Assembly: GCA_034211115.1 (NCBI GenBank)
Contig: JAXHTH010000051.1
Span: 1-24,287 of the forward strand
Reading direction: 5' to 3'
Length of the DNA stretch: 24,287 bases
Origin: JAXHTH01 sp034211115
GTDB lineage: Bacteria; Planctomycetota; Phycisphaerae; Phycisphaerales; SM1A02
In this document: positions 21,250 to 24,287 of the stretch, one piece after another
Numbering within the stretch: the first letter of the stretch is position 1
Layout of the letters: every line of letters starts with the position of its first letter
Translations under genes and position numbers: made by a program
Notes under the pieces: generated by a model
Database searches by the model: none
Seen by the model: only the letters and a program-made list of their open reading frames with translations
Told to the model about the DNA's origin: nothing

Positions 21250-21990
21250 ATGCTCAGACGACTTCGCCAGGAAATCCGCCTCATCGGCTACTACTCGGCC
21301 AACCGTCCACGGACGGGATGGACGCGCGCGGCGGAGTGGGCGCTGGTCGTCGCGCTCATCCTCGCCGTACCCGCGATGCTGCTGTGCGAAGCGCTGATTA
21401 CGCGCACCGTCCTCACCGACCAGGTGCAGGGATTGATCGTGCGCGGCGGCGATGCCGGTTCGTTCGTCGCCGTCGTGCAGGAGGAGCCGGGCAAGGCGTG
21501 GTGGCCGCCGGGCGAGCCGTACGGCGAGTTCTTCATCGAGGTCGCCCAGCTCCACCGCGGCTGGCCGTTCACCACATCGATCACGCGCGAGCCGGCCCGG
21601 CTGGACCTGAACGTCTTCGCCGAGCAGGGCATGCGCAGAGACGTGCAGCTTCCCGCCGATGCCCCGCTGCGGAAAGCCCTCGAACGGGCGCTGGCGGAGA
21701 GCGGCGAGCAGGAGAAGGTTCAGCGGCGGGCGGCGGCGCCGGCCGCCCGGCCGCCGCAACGAACCTGGCTGGGCTCGATCGTGGGAACCGCGATGTGGTG
21801 GATGATCCTCACGTTCGTCGCGTTCATCACGATACGGCTCATGCAGTTCGCGACGATGATCATGCGCGCGCAGCACGCGGCGCGGATGGCCGACCGCCTC
21901 GCCCGCGGCCGCTGCCCGTCCTGCGGCTACGACCTCCGCGGGCTGGAGTTCAACGAGCGCTGCCCGGAGTGCGGGACGCTGTTGCATTAG
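21250..21990 (+). CDS. Membrane protein with C-terminal planctomycete-type zinc ribbon
   Basis: The 246-residue protein has a transmembrane segment at about 28-48 (EWALVVALILAVPAMLLCEAL). A soluble, probably extracytoplasmic region of about 125 residues with PGKAWWPPGEPYGEFFIEVAQLHRGWPF follows, then a second segment at about 178-200 (MWWMILTFVAFITIRLMQF). The last 25 residues form a zinc ribbon, CPSCGYDLRGL...RCPECG (C222, C225, C238, C241). This ribbon is common in planctomycete proteins of unknown role. By topology the ribbon lies in the cytoplasm with the N-terminus. The start at 21250 is chosen because TACAGT ends 6 nt upstream and the first residues MLRRLRQEIRL are basic. It follows the glycosyltransferase by 50 nt and may be partly co-transcribed with it. 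Function unknown. Confidence 0.75.
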   Translation: MLRRLRQEIRLIGYYSANRPRTGWTRAAEWALVVALILAVPAMLLCEALITRTVLTDQVQGLIVRGGDAGSFVAVVQEEPGKAWWPPGEPYGEFFIEVAQLHRGWPFTTSITREPARLDLNVFAEQGMRRDVQLPADAPLRKALERALAESGEQEKVQRRAAAPAARPPQRTWLGSIVGTAMWWMILTFVAFITIRLMQFATMIMRAQHAARMADRLARGRCPSCGYDLRGLEFNERCPECGTLLH

Positions 21991-22059
21991 GGAAGAGGGG
22001 TCGTTGGCGATTGGCTGCTGGTCCGACTGATCGATAGTCTTCGATCCACTTGCGCTCAG

Positions 22060-22085
22060 CACGCGGGTAAACCGCGTCGCGAAAC
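22060..22085. repeat. Copy B of a 26-bp intergenic hairpin repeat
   Basis: This matches 17409-17434 at 23 of 26 positions. ACGCGG (22061-22066) pairs with CCGCGT (22072-22077). It lies 11 nt after the stop codon of the minus-strand rlmE-like gene, in the same orientation as copy A relative to trpS. Confidence 0.6.
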
Positions 22086-22096
22086 GAGTTGACCGT

Positions 22097-22828
22097 TTAT
22101 CGCTTGCCCCATCCGGGGGCCGGGCGTCGGCGCGGAGGCGGCGCGGCCTCGTCGGGCGGCGGCTCGACATCGCGGCCGCGGTAGCCGTGGGCGATGATGT
22201 ACATCTCGCGCGACTCGCCGCGTGAGGCTTTGGGGCGGAATCCCTTCGCCGATTCAAAGAGGCGCTGACAGCGCGCGAGCAGGTCCGGGTACGCCTCGCC
22301 CTCGAAGACCTTCATCACGAGGTTGCCTTCATCGGCCAGCAGGTCGCGACAGCGATCGAGCAGGGTCTGACAGAGGCGCACCGACTGGTGGTGGTCGATG
22401 TTCTGATCGCCCGTGGTGGACGGGGCCATGTCGGAGAGGATGACGGTGAAGAGGGGCGGGCGATCGTTGAGGAAACCCGGACCTTCCTCGCGGAGCTCGT
22501 CAGGTCCGGCTTCCGGGGGGCAGGGTTCCGGGAGGAGCGATGAGGCGGGGATCTCACGCAGATCGCCCTGGAGGGTGCGGACGTTGGCGCGCGGGAACTG
22601 GTGGGTGATGGGTTTGAGGTCGATGCCGACGGCGAGGCCGCTCGGGCCGATGCGCCGGGAGGCGACCTGCAGCCAGCCTCCGGGTGCCGCCCCGCAATCG
22701 AGCACGCGAGCCCCCGGTTTCAGGATCTTCTTGCGGTCATCGATCTCGATGAGCTTGTAGGCGGCGCGGGAGACGTATCCCTCGCGCTTGGCCTGTCGGA
22801 AGTAATGATCGTGAATCTCGCGGGCCAT
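22097..22828 (-). CDS. rlmE: RlmE/FtsJ-type ribosomal RNA 2'-O-methyltransferase
   Basis: This SAM-dependent enzyme of the FtsJ family, in bacteria, methylates the ribose of U2552 in 23S rRNA late in large-subunit assembly. The protein starts MAREIHDHYFRQAKREGYVSRAAYKL (catalytic K25), then has the SAM site VLDCGAAPGGWLQVA, the catalytic aspartate in ILSDMAPSTTG, the second lysine in LVMKVFEGE and the final glutamate in SRGESREMYII, completing K-D-K-E. An insertion of about 25 residues, rich in Pro and Glu, lies before the Asp motif, and a Pro/Arg-rich tail follows, so the 243 residues exceed the usual 210. Two further ATGs lie upstream (22840, 22861). 22828 is preferred because TACCCT precedes it by 12 nt and homologs start at MAREIHDHYF. 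It is divergent from the zinc-ribbon gene. Confidence 0.9.
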   Translation of the reverse strand: MAREIHDHYFRQAKREGYVSRAAYKLIEIDDRKKILKPGARVLDCGAAPGGWLQVASRRIGPSGLAVGIDLKPITHQFPRANVRTLQGDLREIPASSLLPEPCPPEAGPDELREEGPGFLNDRPPLFTVILSDMAPSTTGDQNIDHHQSVRLCQTLLDRCRDLLADEGNLVMKVFEGEAYPDLLARCQRLFESAKGFRPKASRGESREMYIIAHGYRGRDVEPPPDEAAPPPRRRPAPGWGKR

Positions 22829-22840
22829 GGGTCCGCTCAT

Positions 22841-22850
22841 AGGGTACGCT
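22841..22850. promoter_or_regulatory. Overlapping divergent -10 candidates of rlmE and the zinc-ribbon gene
   Basis: The 10 bases AGGGTACGCT contain TACGCT on the plus strand (22845-22850, 9 nt before the ATG at 22860) and TACCCT on the minus strand (22846-22841, 12 nt before the ATG at 22828). The two share the central TA. No strong -35 is seen on either side. Confidence 0.4.
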
Positions 22851-22859
22851 GAGACGGTC

Positions 22860-23510
22860 ATGGCCGGCGAGGCGCGCGAGATCCTGCGGATGCACCGGTG
22901 CCCGGGGTGCGAGTACGACCTGACCGGCCTGCCGGCCGCTCATCGCTGCCCCGAATGCGGGTTCGAGTATGACGAGTCGATGTTTGACCTGGAGGCCTGG
23001 TGGCCCTCCGCAGTACAGCGATACCTCGAAATGTCCTGGCTGGAGTGCCTGATTGCGGGCGCGGTGATCATCGTCATCCTCGTGGCCGGGTTCTCGGTGC
23101 CCGTATCAGGCTCCGTGTTTCTCCCGGCTGCGTGCATTCTGCTCCTGACTGCCGCGATCGATTCGACGGTCAGGTACGCTAAACGGCGGCAGGGCATGCC
23201 GCAGATCATCCTGGTGATGGAAGCCGATGGCGTCGGGATCAGGAAGCCCGGATCGACGAGAACAAGGTTCGAACGGTGGAATTCGTTCGCCGGCGTGCGC
23301 ATGAGAAAGGCGCGCGGCGTGTGGTATCGACTGACCCTGAGAAGACCATTTCTGTCCTTTGGTGACCGCGGACCGCCCATTCGCGTTGTCATCGCCGGCG
23401 ATCGGCGCACAGCGGCGGTTGTGCGCAACGAGATCCGCCGGCGGATCCGCTCCGCACAGGCGGGACGCCTGTGCCACCTTCGCGATGGTCCCCCTACCGA
23501 AAGAGATTGA
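22860..23510 (+). CDS. Membrane protein with N-terminal planctomycete-type zinc ribbon
   Basis: The 216-residue protein begins with a zinc ribbon, CPGCEYDLTGL...RCPECGFEYD (C14, C17, C30, C33). Two transmembrane segments follow at about 62-80 (ECLIAGAVIIVILVAGFSV) and 86-103 (VFLPAACILLLTAAI). A basic soluble domain of about 110 residues comes next, with beta-rich stretches IILVMEADGVGIRK, RFERWNSFAGVRMRKARG and WYRLTLRR that resemble a PH-like membrane-associated domain. The ribbon is the same type as in the protein ending at 21990, but there it is at the C-terminus. The start is chosen because TACGCT ends 9 nt upstream. Its 3' end overlaps the converging lipoprotein gene by 17 nt. Function unknown. 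Confidence 0.72.
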   Translation: MAGEAREILRMHRCPGCEYDLTGLPAAHRCPECGFEYDESMFDLEAWWPSAVQRYLEMSWLECLIAGAVIIVILVAGFSVPVSGSVFLPAACILLLTAAIDSTVRYAKRRQGMPQIILVMEADGVGIRKPGSTRTRFERWNSFAGVRMRKARGVWYRLTLRRPFLSFGDRGPPIRVVIAGDRRTAAVVRNEIRRRIRSAQAGRLCHLRDGPPTERD

Positions 23511-24287
23511 ACGGCGACATGTCGGTGGGGTCGTTCACCACCGAGAAGCGGATGTCGCCGTCGGCGGCGCGGAGGACGATCGGGTTCGTCCCGTCGTTGA
23601 ACGTCGCGAGCAGTGTGTCGTGATCCGTCCCGTTGTGGACGATCCATCGTCCGTACACCGCGTGGTGACGCACCTGCCCGCGCAGGGCCTGGCAGTCCAC
23701 CTCCCCCATCGATTCGGTGCGCACGCGGAAGTCGATGTTGCCGCAGTTGTTGATGATGGTGACGGGCCGGACCATGGGGTGATTGCTGGCCACGCGGATG
23801 GGGCCGTCATCGGTGACGATGTCCACGGTCCCCTCGATGTCGGTGACGACCACGCCGCCGTTGTGCGTGCGCACCCGCACGCCGTCGATCTCGGGAAGCT
23901 CGATGAGCATGTCGACGCGCTGATAGTGCGGCTCGGGGCTGGTGGTGAACGTACGGACCTGGAGGACCTGCCCCAGCTCACCGGGGACGATCTCGGCCGA
24001 GTAGCCGATGTCGGGCAGGGACGCCTCGGCCTCGAGCTGCCGCTGGAAGCCGTGCGTGGCGCGGCGGGTGAAGGTGAGCCGGGCCCGCTCGAGCTTCGGA
24101 TCGGCGATGATCGTCACGTCGCCGTTGAAGGACTCGACGTCGACGGCGACCGGCCCCAGCACGTCGAGGAACATCGGCTGATCCTCGGCCGCGGCCTCGG
24201 CGAGCTTCTCCGTCGCCGAGCCCGCCCACGACTCGAGCTCCGAGACGAACGTCTTGTTGCGGTAGCAGCCGGTCAGGGCGGCCGCGA
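23494..24287 (-). CDS. DUF4097-like lipoprotein, truncated by the window edge
   Basis: The frame is open from the window edge to the TAG at 23494-23496, about 263 codons, with the true N-terminus outside. The first visible residues read AAALTGCYRNK, where LTGC is a lipobox, so the mature protein should start at that cysteine and be lipid-anchored. A short helical linker (SELESWAGSATEKLAEAAAE) follows, then a repetitive beta-strand region of the DUF4097/GIN adhesin-like type: VDVESFNGDVTIIAD, VRVRTHNGGVVVTDIEGTVDIVTDDGPIRVASNH and IRFSVVNDPT. Such proteins form right-handed beta-solenoids, often at the cell surface. Function unknown. The internal ATG at 24174 would delete the lipobox and is not preferred. 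Confidence 0.75.
   Translation of the reverse strand, partial: AAALTGCYRNKTFVSELESWAGSATEKLAEAAAEDQPMFLDVLGPVAVDVESFNGDVTIIADPKLERARLTFTRRATHGFQRQLEAEASLPDIGYSAEIVPGELGQVLQVRTFTTSPEPHYQRVDMLIELPEIDGVRVRTHNGGVVVTDIEGTVDIVTDDGPIRVASNHPMVRPVTIINNCGNIDFRVRTESMGEVDCQALRGQVRHHAVYGRWIVHNGTDHDTLLATFNDGTNPIVLRAADGDIRFSVVNDPTDMSPFNLFR

Overview
This 24.3 kb window is high-GC bacterial DNA that reads as ordinary chromosome. It most likely comes from a planctomycete, probably of the Phycisphaerae type. The evidence is a HYExAFE-family protein, two membrane proteins with the CPxCxYDLxGL...RCPECG zinc ribbon common in that phylum, a Tat-exported Gfo/Idh/MocA oxidoreductase with QKP in place of EKP, and broad housekeeping similarity. 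Taxonomy is inferred from family recognition, not from a search. No tRNA, rRNA, CRISPR array, insertion sequence or phage gene was seen.

Layout. 1-2.7 kb (minus strand): a truncated small membrane protein, a HYExAFE nuclease-like protein, methylenetetrahydrofolate reductase and a YggS/PLPBP-like protein. 2.7-7.1 kb (plus): cofactor-independent phosphoglycerate mutase and an FtsK/SpoIIIE DNA translocase. 7.4-8.1 kb (plus): a secreted protein with a ten-cysteine tail. 8.19-8.59 kb (plus): an isolated, strongly structured transcription unit. It has its own promoter, a perfect intrinsic terminator, and a 13-codon ORF behind a 14-nt match to the 3' end of 16S rRNA. 8.6-9.7 kb (minus): a PilT-type ATPase. 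10.3-13.5 kb (plus): a tight four-gene operon of two thiolase-fold proteins, both lacking the catalytic cysteine, and two DUF35 zinc-ribbon/OB proteins. 13.66-14.1 kb (plus): a half-size EamA transporter. 14.1-18.6 kb (minus): the Gfo/Idh/MocA protein, an ArnT-like glycosyltransferase and tryptophanyl-tRNA synthetase. 18.6-20.3 kb: a CPBP protease and trpC, placed head to head with overlapping start codons. 20.4-22.0 kb (plus): a family 2 glycosyltransferase and a zinc-ribbon membrane protein. 22.1-24.3 kb: an RlmE-type methyltransferase (minus), a second zinc-ribbon membrane protein (plus) and a truncated DUF4097-like lipoprotein (minus).

Two themes recur. First, about ten genes have a TANNNT -10 hexamer ending only 6-9 nt before the start codon and no Shine-Dalgarno sequence. 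Three promoters show a full TTGnnn-N17 partner: the left-edge gene, yggS and the thiolase operon. This suggests much leaderless transcription. A minority of genes (the cysteine-rich protein, pilT, the Gfo/Idh/MocA gene and the 13-codon ORF) have classical Shine-Dalgarno sites. Second, several proteins keep a recognisable fold but have lost the signature catalytic residue: YggS lacks the PLP lysine and both thiolase-like proteins lack the nucleophilic cysteine.

The strongest candidates for something undescribed are the 8.2-8.6 kb RNA/micro-ORF unit and the cysteine-less thiolase/DUF35 operon. Everything here comes from reading the sequence. No alignment, folding program or database was run.
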